From positions 138,534,734 through 138,598,733 of the forward strand of contig CM057462.1 in the NCBI GenBank assembly GCA_030035585.1: DNA of 64,000 bases, read 5' to 3'. Positions 33,876 to 44,263 of this stretch are shown in pieces (positions within the stretch are counted from its first letter, which is position 1; the number at the start of each line of letters is the position of its first letter). The position numbers were made by a program, and so were the translations under genes. The DNA is from Dugong dugon (Eukaryota > Chordata > Mammalia > Sirenia > Dugongidae). The notes under the pieces were generated by a model, which saw nothing but the letters and a program-made list of their open reading frames with translations, was not told the origin of the DNA and did not search any database.

Positions 33876-34531
33876 TACGGTCATGCATCCCTTAACGTCC
33901 ATGATACGTTCTGTGAAATAGGATGTTTTGTGATTTGGCTGGTATATGAACATGCCTAAATCATGAGCGATAGCACTCAGATTTTCACCTTTGTGTTGTT
34001 TAATAACATTTTGTTTCACTTAGCAAAGCTATATGGGATACAGTAGTGTAGCTGTATTGACTAGCTAAAATACTGTAGACATACAGTACTGTATTTCAGC
34101 TAATGTGTCTGGCAAAGTAATATATGGATTGAGTAGATTAATACTGTGCAATACTGTATACATAATATAATAATACATTGTAAATATACAGTCCTGTATA
34201 CATAGACAAATATGTAATCTGTACGTACCACAATTGGAGTTTACAGGGCTAATGTCGTGTTGGGTGAGTCTAGAGGCTGTTGCTGGTACAGTTCTGTACT
34301 GTATAAGATACTGAATTTATACTAAATTATTGTATATACACTATAATGCACATACAGCTGTATGTACAATAAATATTTTTTATTATTTTATTTCTATCAA
34401 CTAACCTTAGGCTGCTTTGTAAACTTTTTTTATTTTTAAACTTTTTAATTTCATTTTAAACTTTTAAATTTTGTTTTCACTTTTTAATTAAACTTTTATG
34501 TAAATGTTTCCTAGCTTAGATCACACATAGT

Positions 34532-36363
34532 TTAACAAAGAGGATCAGGATCATCCACATCACTGTGCTCAACTTCCTCATAGTGTTTTGCTGGAAGAGT
34601 TTCAGGTCGAATAACCTCTATTGATAAACTGTCACCAACAATGATAATATCATCTCCTGTAACGCCTGAAGGACCTGGCTGAGGCTCTTCTTGGGGAGGT
34701 ATTGGCTTCTTCAGGAATATATCCAGTGTTGTTTGCCTAGTTTGTTTTTTCTTTTCTTCATAAATTTCTTTAAATGCAGCAAACACTGCATGAACATTCC
34801 TCACCATCAGTGAAAAGGGTTCAGTGTTTGGGTCCATCTCTTCAACACTCTTCAGCAAGCTGTTAAGGTCTGCAAAGAATTTGGGTAGCCCCTTGATAGT
34901 GAACCTCTTTTGCACCTGTTGTCCTGCGGTTTCCTTTTCCTTTGCCTCTTCTTCAGCTATTTGCTCTTGCCCTAGCTCCAGCAACTCTTCATTTGTTAGT
35001 TCCTCACGAACCACCTCTAGGAGTTCTTCAGTGTCCTCATCATCTATGTCTCGATTCAGGTTGTTGTTTACCGTGTCGACAACAGCGCTTATGAATCCTT
35101 ACAATCTCATCAGCCTTTTCGAATCCTTTAAAGTCATGCACATACTGACCGCTTTTTTCTTCCATATACCATTCTTGCAGGCATTTGTCACATCATCCCA
35201 GGCCACGCAGAGTTCTTTATGCAGTGGTAAATGTTGTACTCCTTCCAGAACTGCATCAGTGTCTTGTCAGTGTCATCAGTTGAAGCAATAGCCTGAGCAA
35301 AAGTCCTCTTCAAGTAAGCAGGACTTGAATGCTGCAATACCTTGGTCCATTGGCAAGGTTAAAGAGGTGGTGTTTGGTGGGAGGAACACCGCTTTGATGT
35401 TGGAGTTGGACTTTCACCAGTGAAAGTCAGATGACCTGAAGCATTGTCTACAATTAGCAAAATCTTGAAAAGTATGCCTTCTTCCAAGCAGTACTTCTCC
35501 ATTTCACTGGCACAGCAATTGAGAAGGGCATCCTGAAACAGCATTTGTGTCATCCAGGACTTTTTATTAGACCTGTGATAAACTGGTAAGCTGTGCTTGT
35601 TACTGTTCTTGAAAGCTCTGGGGTTTTCTCTATGCCAAATAACAAATGGCTTTAACTTGTAGCCAGCAACATTGCCTCCTAACAACACTGTCACTGTGTC
35701 TTTAAAGCCTTAAAACCTGGCATTGACTTGGCCTCCTTATGGATGAAGGCCCTTTCAGGCATTCACTTCCAGACTAAGGAGGTTTTATCCATGTTAAAGA
35801 TTTGCTGGAGTGAATACCCTCCCTCTACAATTAGTTTATCTAAGGTTTCGACAAATTGTTCTGCTGCCTTCACATCAGCACTTGCAGTCTCATCACTCAC
35901 TTTCACATTATGCAGCAAAAAATGTTTGAGGCGCTTGTACCACCCAGAGCCAGCACTAAACTCAATGTTGTAGTGTGGCCCTGCTTTTTCTTTAAGCATC
36001 TCGAACAGGCTTTGTGCCTTAGCAGTGATCGTCTACGTGCTAAGAGGGATTCGCTTTTGTGTTTGGTCCTCAATCCACATCATTAGCAGTTTCTTCATAT
36101 CTGATATAGGTCCCTTCACGTTTTCCCTAGCCTTGTAGCTTTCAGCGGAGCAATCCTTTAACTGCTTGGATAATTTTTTCTTTGTTTTTGAGGATGGTTG
36201 CAATTGTCGAGTGTGACATGCCTAAATGGCAAGCAGTAGCATTCACTGATTTTCCACCTTCGTATTGCTTAATAACCTCCTTCACTTGCAAATCAATACT
36301 CCTCCTTTGCCTCTTGCTGGTACTATCACTAACACAGGCTTTGCTGCATTTGGGAGCCATGAT
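34532..36363 (-). pseudogene. Tigger transposase, disrupted
   Basis: A pogo-type cut-and-paste transposase with CENP-B-like DNA-binding and DDE domains. It starts MAPKCSKACVSDSTSKRQRR (from about 36360) and continues with a helix-turn-helix segment (VNATACHLGMSHSTIATILK). A frame break precedes the second DNA-binding part (GSGWYKRLKHFLLHNVKVSD), and QQIFNMDKTSLVWK carries the first catalytic Asp. After another break come GGNVAGYKLKPFVIW and LLIVDNASGH with the second catalytic Asp. A 160-residue C-terminal frame (35014-34532) is still open and ends DDPDPLC. It has at least three frame disruptions, so it is inactive. Confidence 0.9.
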
Positions 36364-36399
36364 GCACTTCACGTTAATTTTTTTCCTCCTTCTATACCT

Positions 36400-37970
36400 A
36401 TTTTATTGAGAGTTTTTATCAGGAATGGGTGCTGGATTTTGTTGAATGCCTTTTCTGCATCATTTGAGATGATCATGTGACTCTTTTCTTTCCTTGTATG
36501 TATGTGGTGGATTGCGTTGATTGATTTTCTAATGAAACATCCTTGCATGGTATGAATCCTACTTGGTCGTGGTGTATTATTTTTTTGATACGATGCTGAA
36601 TTCTATTGGCTAGAATTTTGTTGACAATTTTGGCGTCTATATTCGTGAGGGATATTGGTCTGTAATTTTCTTTTTTTCGTGGTGTCTTTGCCTGGTTCTG
36701 GTATCATGGTTACACTGGCTTCATAGAATGAATTTGGAAGTGTTGCTTCCTTTTTTATATTCTGAAATAGTTTGAGTAGTACTGGTATAAGCTCTTCTCT
36801 TAATGTTCAGTGAAGCCATCTGGGCCAGGGCTTTTTTTTCGTTGGGAGTTTTTTTTTTATTACCTTCTCGACCTCTTCTCTTGTAATGGATCTGTTCAGA
36901 TTTTCAACATCACTTTGTGATAGTCTGGGTAGGTAGTGTGTTTCTAGAAATTTATCCATTTCCTCTAGGTTTTCAAATTTGTTGGAGTATAGCTTTTCAT
37001 AATACTCTATTATGATCCTTTTTATTCCAGTTAGGTCTGTTGTAACATCCTCCATTTCATTTCTTATTTGGGTTATTTGCATCCTCTCCTATTTTTCTTT
37101 TGTCAGTCTGGCCAGTGGTTTGTCGGTTTTGTTGATTCTTTCAAAGAACCAACTTTTGGTTTTGTTGATTCTCTCTATTGTTTTTCTATTCTCCATTTCA
37201 TTTATTTCTGCTCTGTTCTTTCCTATTTCCTTTCTTCTGGTGGCTGTGAGCTTTCTTTTGCTGTTCTCTTTCTATTTGTTTGAGTTGTGTAGTTAATGTT
37301 TTGATTTTGTCCCTTTCTTTTTTGATGTGTGCCTTTGCTGTGTCCCAAAGGTTTTGGTATGATGTATTTTCATTCTCGTTTGATTACAGGAATTTTTTTA
37401 TTCCATCTCTGATTTCTTCTATTACCCAGTGGTTTGTAAGCGGTTTCCATGTAATTGATTTTCTCTCCTTGTTCTTTCTGTTGTTAATTTCTACCTTGAT
37501 GGCATTGTGGTCAGAAAAGATAGTTTGTATTATCTCTATGTTTTGGATCTTGTTGAGGACTGCTTTGTGGCCTAATATATGATCTATTCTGGAGAACGTT
37601 CCATGTGCATTGGAAAAGAATGTGTACTTTGCAGCTGTTGGATGGAGTGTTCTATATATGTCTGTGAGGTCAAGTTGGCTGATTGTGCCCTTTAGGTCTT
37701 CTGTATCTTTGCCGAGTTTCTTTTTAGTTCTTTCCTTTACTGAGAGTGGTGTGTTGATGTCTCCTACTATTATTGTGGCACTGACAATTTCTCTTTTCAG
37801 TGTTGTTAGAGTTTATGTATTTTGGAGCCCTGTCATTGGGTGTGTAGATGTTTATTATGGTTATATCTTCATGATGGATCGTCTCCTTAATCATTATGTA
37901 GTGTCCTTCTTTGTCTTTTATGGTGGATTTTGTTTTAAAGTCTATTTTATCTGAGATTAGTATTGCCACT
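36400..37970 (-). pseudogene. L1 ORF2 remnant, endonuclease and partial RT
   Basis: Minus-strand frames match the full-length L1 at 13120. The endonuclease part has [12 protein letters not shown] and IINIYTPNDRAPKYINSNN (37969-37724). The segment before RT has VTTDLTGIKRIIIEYYEKLY and NKFENLEEMDKFLETHYLPR (37082-36807). Stops and frameshifts separate the segments. The catalytic FADD box and everything after it are missing. Confidence 0.88.
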
Positions 37971-38189
37971 CCTGCTCTTTTTTTGGTTTGCTTGATATAT
38001 TTTTTTCCATCCTTTGATTTTTAATAAATTTACATCTTTTTTTCTAAGGTGTGTCTCTTGTAGACAGCATATTGATGGATCCTGTTTTTTTTTAATCCAT
38101 TCTGTCAGTCTCCATCTCTTTATGGGTGCATGTAGGCCATTTACATTCAGTTTAATTACTGATAGGTGTGAGTTTATTGCTGTCAGTTT

Positions 38190-38221
38190 GTAGTTTTTTT
38201 TTTTTTTTTTTTTTTTTTTTT
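38190..38221. repeat. Long poly(T) run within the antisense L1
   Basis: An uninterrupted run of about 28 T. It probably expanded from an A-rich segment of the L1 inter-ORF region. Confidence 0.9.
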
Positions 38222-38799
38222 GTGGTGCTGACGTTTTCTTTGTTCCTCTTACTCTCCTATGCTGAATTCCTTTTGTTTGTGGATTTTTTTTTTAATATCT
38301 TTTGTTTTTGTAGGTTTTGTTTTTACTGAGACTTTGTTTTCCTTCTTTATTTTGATGAGTAGGTTTGTTAACTTTCTTTGTGGTTACTGTGAAATTTACC
38401 CGTATCTTCCTAAATTTGAAGCAGTCTATTATTACTTGGTATCGCCTTGCCTTCCTCTCCATTAGAAGGTTCTATACCTACACAGTTTATTCCCTCTTTT
38501 ATTGTTCTGATGTTGTTGTCATTTACAGATTAACTTCTCTGATTCCCTGTTGTATTTCTTTTGGTTTTGGATAATTCTTGAGAGTTCATTTCCTAGATTG
38601 TTGTCTATCTGGTATGATCCTGTGTCCTAGATTCAGCCTGTGAGCTGATGTTATTTGTTCTCAGATTAAAGGACTCCCTTTAATATTATAAGTTTGGTTT
38701 GGTTTTTACATATTCCCTTAATTTCTGTTTATCTGGAAATGTCCTAATTTCACCATCATATTTGAACGAGAGTTTTGCATGATATATTATTCTTGGCTG

Positions 38800-39640
38800 G
38801 CAGTGTTTTTCTTTCAAGGTTTTATACATGTCATCCCATTGCCTTCTTGCCTGCATGGTTTCTGCCGAATAATCTGAACTTAGTCTTTCTCCTCTGTATG
38901 TGACTTTGTGTTTTCCTCAAGCTGCTCTCAGGATTCTTTGTTTGTCTTTGGTTTTGGCAAGTGTGATTATGATATGCCTTGGTGATTTTCTTTTGGGGTC
39001 TATCGTATATGGGGTTCATTGAGCTTCTTGGATGGCCAACTTTTCATTTTTCATGATATTGGGGAAGTTTTTTTTTTTTTTTTTTTTTTTTCTGTCAGCA
39101 GTTCTTCAATGATCCTGTCTTTGTTTTCTGTTTCCTCCCTGTGTTCTGGAACTCTGATCACTCACAGATTTTTGCTTTTGATTGTATCCCACATAATTCT
39201 CAGAGTCTCTTCATATTCTTTGTTCTTTTTTCTGATTTTTCCTCAAACAGAGTTGTATCCAAGTGTTTGTCTTCAATATCATTGATCCTGTCTTCCACCA
39301 TTTCAAACCTGCTCCTCAGCCCTTCTATGACATGTCCATTTCTGAAATCTTGTTGTTTATCTTTTGGATTTCTAATTGTTGTTTTGTGTGATTTCTAGTC
39401 TTGAATTTATTTTGGTATTTTGTTCCTGCATTATTTTCCTGAATTCTTCTATTTTTTGGTCTGTATTTTCCATGAATTTGTCTTTTTTTTTTTTTCCCCT
39501 TCATTTTTGTCTGCTTTTTGCTTCAACTCTGGGATAGCTCTGAATATTAGAGGTTTGAATTCCCTGTCAGGTAGTTCTAGTGCTTTTTCTTCTATGAGAA
39601 AGTCATCTGGTGTTTTCTTTTGGATGCCTACTGGAAGCAT
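38800..39640 (-). pseudogene. L1 ORF1 remnant
   Basis: On the minus strand, the frame 39640-39449 holds ALELPDREFKPLIFRAIPEL, equivalent to the ELPETEYKRLIYRTF segment of the other L1. The frame 39019-38831 holds the C-terminal domain start (MNPIYDRPQKKITKAYHNHT). A T-run near 39070-39092 has expanded between them. Non-functional. Confidence 0.8.
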
Positions 39641-41753
39641 CCTGTCCTGTTTTTGTAAATGTTTTCATATTTTCTGCTGTCTTCTGGGAATTCAGTAGTT
39701 ATTTTCCTCATTTACTGATTGTAGATTTGTTTGTTTCATCCTGCTTTTTTGTTTCATTTGGCTATGTCTGAGCAGGCAGGCTCTGTGTTCTTTGTTGTTT
39801 GCTCATCTGTGGGCATGATACTTTTCGCCTCCTTCACCAACTGGCAGGGTCAGTCACTCAGATATGGTACAGCAGGGCAGGTCTAGCTGAAGAGGAGTTG
39901 CTGATATGGGTTTTTTGTGGCGTGTACAACAGCCAACAGGGTGGGCTGAGAATCAGTGCAGGGCAAGTTCTGGTAGGCCATGCCTGTGCTGTTTAGGGGT
40001 GTGATGTTCAGTACATGGTGCTTGGAGACAGGATTGGAGGGGGAAGATTGTGATGTGTGAAGCTAAGGTGGGTATGGGAAAGAGGAGAGAGAGGACAGAG
40101 GAATGGCAGCCAAAATCATACAAATGAAAAAAGTGTTAAGGGAGCTTGCTGTTGGAGTGAAGAGATGAGAGACTGAGAAATTGAGAAAAACAAAAACAGA
40201 AGAAGAAGAAAAAAAGAAAAACAAATGAATAAAGAAAAAATTACAAGGGAAAAAGAAAAACAAAGCCTCCAGGGATCCCACCGGTGTGGATGTGAGATCT
40301 GGGGAAGTTGCTTTCAGGCCGTGAAGTATAGCCTGGCTAGAAGGGGTAGCTATGTCACTCAGCTCTAGGTATTCAGGAGACAGGAAGAGAAGATAAGTAC
40401 AGAGAGACGAGAAACTGAGTAACGAAGAAAAACAAAAAGGGAAAGACAGAGAAAAGAAAACAAAACAAAAAGATTAAAAAAATAGAACAAGTAAACATCC
40501 CCCCAAGAAAAAAATGTCCTCAGGGATCCCTCTGCGCATCTGCTCAAACTAAGGGGGTAGGTCCCAAGCTGCACAGTACTGCCAAGCTAGAATGGGCTCC
40601 CAATTCGAGAAAAGAAAAAACAAACAAAGAAACAATTCAAAACAAACAAACAAAAGCCCCAGTATCCCACCAGCTTGGCAGCACAGGCTGGGAAACAGTT
40701 TCACATTCCAGTGGCATTTCACAGCCTTTCAGGATGAAGCAAAGATGGCACACGGAGCCAGGTATTTGAGAGAAAGGAGGGGAGGTGGTGAGAGGTATGG
40801 AAGAAATCAAAAGAAGTGGAAAAAAGCAACACCAGCAGCCAACAAATGGTGTTCAAGGAGCTGGCCAGTGTGGGCGGATGGAATCCAAGCTGCACTGGGG
40901 TGAAGCTTGTGCTTCCCGGCTAAGAGACTGTGGCTGCAGGAAGCAGAGGAGGCCAAGTCGGGGTGAAGAGGGGTAGGGAGTGGGAAAGCGTATATCGCTG
41001 GTTACTGTTTGTTCTGTCTCCTGCTGGAAGCTCCATGAAGCTGCATTCCCATACCCCCTGTTCACCGATCTCTGATAGGAATCCAAGATGGCAGGTCCGT
41101 GCTGTATCAGCTGATAGGGAACCTCTGCATGTATCTCTCCTCATTCTCTGTTCTCTGTCAGTTTCTTATTCCATTCAGTACTTGGCTGAGTTCTTTATCT
41201 CTTCATTTGATGCTTAGGGTTTCAGGTTTGCCATTTTCTCTGTTTGGCTTGGTTTTTTGGATGTTTGCTGTGGAGGGATGGCGTGGTGCTTCTGTCTATA
41301 GCACAGTGTTGCCCAGAAGTCATGGTAATATTTTTGAAAGAAAATTGAACAGATAATGCTACAACACTCAAGCGACACACGATACATGAGGTTGATGCTG
41401 CTGCCTACGGTCGAAGCATACACTGTTACACGGTCAACTTTTTATTTGTATGTAGGGAAAGTTCACATTAAAATGATAGAAAGTACAGTACATACATAAG
41501 CCAGTAACATAGGTGTTTATTATGACTATTAAGACATATGTATGATAGATTATACATGTACTGTACCCTGGCAGCACAATTGCTTTGTATACCAGAGACA
41601 TGAGATACGTGTGTTGCATTCGCTATGTAGAGTTACTTCCAGTATATCCTGTTCTCTGATTGGGATTTCTAAACTCTAGTGTAACCTTATGGGACCATGG
41701 ACGTATATGCAGTTAGACATTGCCTGCACTGACGTTATTCAGTGCATTGACTG

Positions 41754-42700
41754 TACATTAATGTATTCAGGTAACAACAATAATTTTTAAAAATTAGGTT
41801 TAGGTTTATGAAAAATTAGATTTTTCGTTTTTCCCTGTCACATGGACTCCCTCCCCTAAGCTCTCTTTCTCTTTTTCTCAGATGTTATTATTTCATGTCA
41901 CTGTGTCAAGTTTAGTCTATTGGAAATTCATATGTCCTCTGTAATTTAGATTTTAAGCCTAGAAACATATGATTTACCCTATTATTTACAAAAAAACAAA
42001 CGAACAAACAAACAAACAATCCAGCTGCCTTCCTTGATTGGGAGATTGTTTGGCATTCATAATATTCTTCTGTGGAAATTGTGATGAAAGAGCAGATAAA
42101 CCTCAGTAAATCCAGCTTTTAGAGCTTATTTAAAATGTGTAACTCCTTTAAAATGTGAGGACCTTGTCAAATGGTAGGAAAAGTAAAAGTTGATTTTGTT
42201 CTAAATATCCTTGCTGGGGCCCATTATGCATAAAAAGGGGGCACAGCCCATTTGAAAGGCCTCTGAATGAACTTCTTTCATTCTGTACTTGGAAATGTCT
42301 CTTCAGCTACAAAAAGAAACAATAGCTATAACATAATTTCTTTGGCTCCACTATGAGAAGAAAAAAAACCAAGAGACCATTATGAAAACTCTAGTAATTT
42401 CTCTTGTTGATTATATAATTCTGTATTCATTGATCATACTACTATAATTAAATAAGCACTTTTTTTTAAAAAGGTTATAAAGTGGTTCGGTTATGCTGTA
42501 ATGTCACATTTTATGTATTGAGCTCACATTTTTCAAATGGAGTGCTCCAAAGTAGTTTGCTTATTACAGTTATTAAAGTTAAAAAAATGCACCACAATGC
42601 ACACTGAAGTTTTCATACAAAAACATTTGTGTTTTGAACTACTGTATTTTTTTTTAATACTTCAATTAAGCCTGATGAGAATTTAAACTGCTATGTTCTT
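41754..42700. other. Unassigned AT-rich sequence
   Basis: A CAAA-type microsatellite lies at about 41993-42018. Otherwise no recognised repeat. Confidence 0.4.
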
Positions 42701-43836
42701 CTTGTTGTCATTAGGTGCCATTGAGTCGGTTCCGACTCACAGTGACCCTATGTACAACAGAACCTGCACCATCCTCATAATCTTTACTATATTTGAGTCC
42801 ATTGTTGCAGCCACTCTGTCAGTCCATTGCATTGAGGGTCTTCCTCTTTTTTACTCACCCTCTACTTTACCAAGCATGATGTCCTTCTCCAGGGACTGGT
42901 CTCTCCTGATAACATGTCCAAAGTATGTGAGATGAAGTCTCACCATCCTTGCTTCCAAGGAGCACTCTGGCTGTAGTTCTTCCACAACAGACTTGTTCAT
43001 TCTTCTGGCAGTCCACGGTATATTCAATATTCTTCACCAACATCATAATTCAAAGGCATCAATTCTTCTTCTGTCTTCCTTATTCATTGTCCACCTTTCA
43101 CATGCATATGAGGCGATTAAAAATACTATGGCTTGGGTCAAACACACCTTAGTTCTCAAAGTGATATCTTTGCTTTTCAACACTTTGAAGAGGTCTTTTG
43201 CAGCAAATTTGCCCAATTCAATACATCAGTTGATTTCTTGAGTGCTGCTTCCCTGGACATTGGTTGTGGATCCAAGTAAATGAGATCCTTGACAACTTCA
43301 ATCTTTTCTCTGTTTATCAAGATGTTGTTTATTAGTCCAGTTGTGAGGATTTTTGTTTTCTTTATGTTGAGGTGTAATCCATACTGAAGGCTATAGGCTT
43401 TGATCTTCATCAGTAAATGCTTCAAGTCTTCCTCCCTTTCAGTAAGAAAGGTATTATCTGCATATTGCGCGTTGTTAATGAGTCTTCTTCCAATCCTGAA
43501 GCTGCATTCTTCTTCATACAGTCCAGTTTATCAGATTATTTGCTCAGCATGCGATTGAATAAGTATGGTGAAAAGATACAACCCTGATGCTCACCTTTCC
43601 TGATTTTAAACCATGCAATATCCCCTTGTTATGTATGAATGACTACCTCTTGGTCTATGTACAAGTTCTGCATGAGAACAGTTAAGTGTTCTGGAATTCT
43701 CATTTTTCACAATATTATGCATAATTTGTAATGATACACACAATCGAATGCCTTTGCATAGTCAATAAAACACAGACAAACATCTCTCTGGTATTTTTCT
43801 GGTATTCTGTGCTTTCAGCCAAGATCCATCTGACAT
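42701..43836 (-). mobile_element. RTE (BovB-like) LINE, antisense, 5'-truncated; left part
   Basis: The reversed RTE 3' tail is 'cttgttgtcattaggtgcc'. The reversed second half of the RT and C-terminal region follows on the minus strand: YSLQYGLHLNIKKTKILTTG (43425 region) and a YADN variant of the catalytic YADD box near 43455-43475. The copy breaks off at the 11-bp sequence 'ccatctgacat' (43826-43836) and resumes at 47284, because a second RTE inserted there. Confidence 0.92.
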
Positions 43837-44263
43837 CACACCACTCACCTGTCAGTTTGTTGTACTGTGGTGGATTGTGTGTTGCTGTGATGTTGGAAGC
43901 TATGCCACCAATATTACAAATACCAGCAGGGTCAACCATGGTGGACAGGTTTCAGTGGAGCTTCTGGACTAAGAAAGAATGAGAAAAAGGACCTGGCAAT
44001 CTACTTCTGAAAAAATTGGCCAGTGAAAACCTTATGGATAGCACTAGAACATTGTCTGATATAGTGCCAGAAGATGAGCCCCTCAGGTTGGAAGGTACTC
44101 AAAATATAACCGGGGAAGAGCTGCCTCTTCAAAGTAGAGTCAACCTTAATGACATGGATGGAGTCAAGCTTTCGGGACCTTCATTTGCTGATGTGGCATG
44201 ACTCAAAATGAGAACAAACAGCTGCAAACATCCATTATAACGGGAATGTGGAGTGTATGAAGT

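Larger units (their letters stand above)
36376..41335 (-). mobile_element. 3'-truncated L1 LINE, antisense, inside the Tigger element
   Basis: Read on the minus strand: a 5' UTR-like region (about 41335-39700), ORF1 remnants (39640-38800), then ORF2 endonuclease (37970-37720) and reverse transcriptase (37082-36400). It stops abruptly in the RT domain just after the AEKAF-like segment, at a short T-run (36378-36384). No 3' half or L1 3' UTR follows. Most L1 copies are 5'-truncated; this one shows the opposite. A weak TSD candidate pairs 36370-36384 with 41321-41335 (12 of 15 match). Confidence 0.85.
33878..41753 (-). mobile_element. Tigger/pogo DNA transposon, antisense, split by an L1
   Basis: The left end 'cggtcatgcatccctta' and the right end 'gtgcattgactg' resemble inverted Tigger termini, each flanked by TA (33876-33877 and 41754-41755), the target dinucleotide of Tc1/mariner/pogo elements. 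Transposase remnants read on the minus strand between 36372 and 34532. The L1 at about 36376-41335 interrupts it just upstream of the transposase start. Without the L1 the element is about 2.9 kb, somewhat long for the family. The subfamily is unresolved. Confidence 0.88.

Noticed and set aside
34824..35291. 155-codon frame on the plus strand, Ser-rich
   Set aside because: It mirrors the antisense Tigger transposase. The Ser runs come from reversed Glu/Lys codons.
40592..40903. 103-codon plus-strand frame
   Set aside because: It is antisense to the 5' UTR-like part of the L1 inside the Tigger element; composition-driven.
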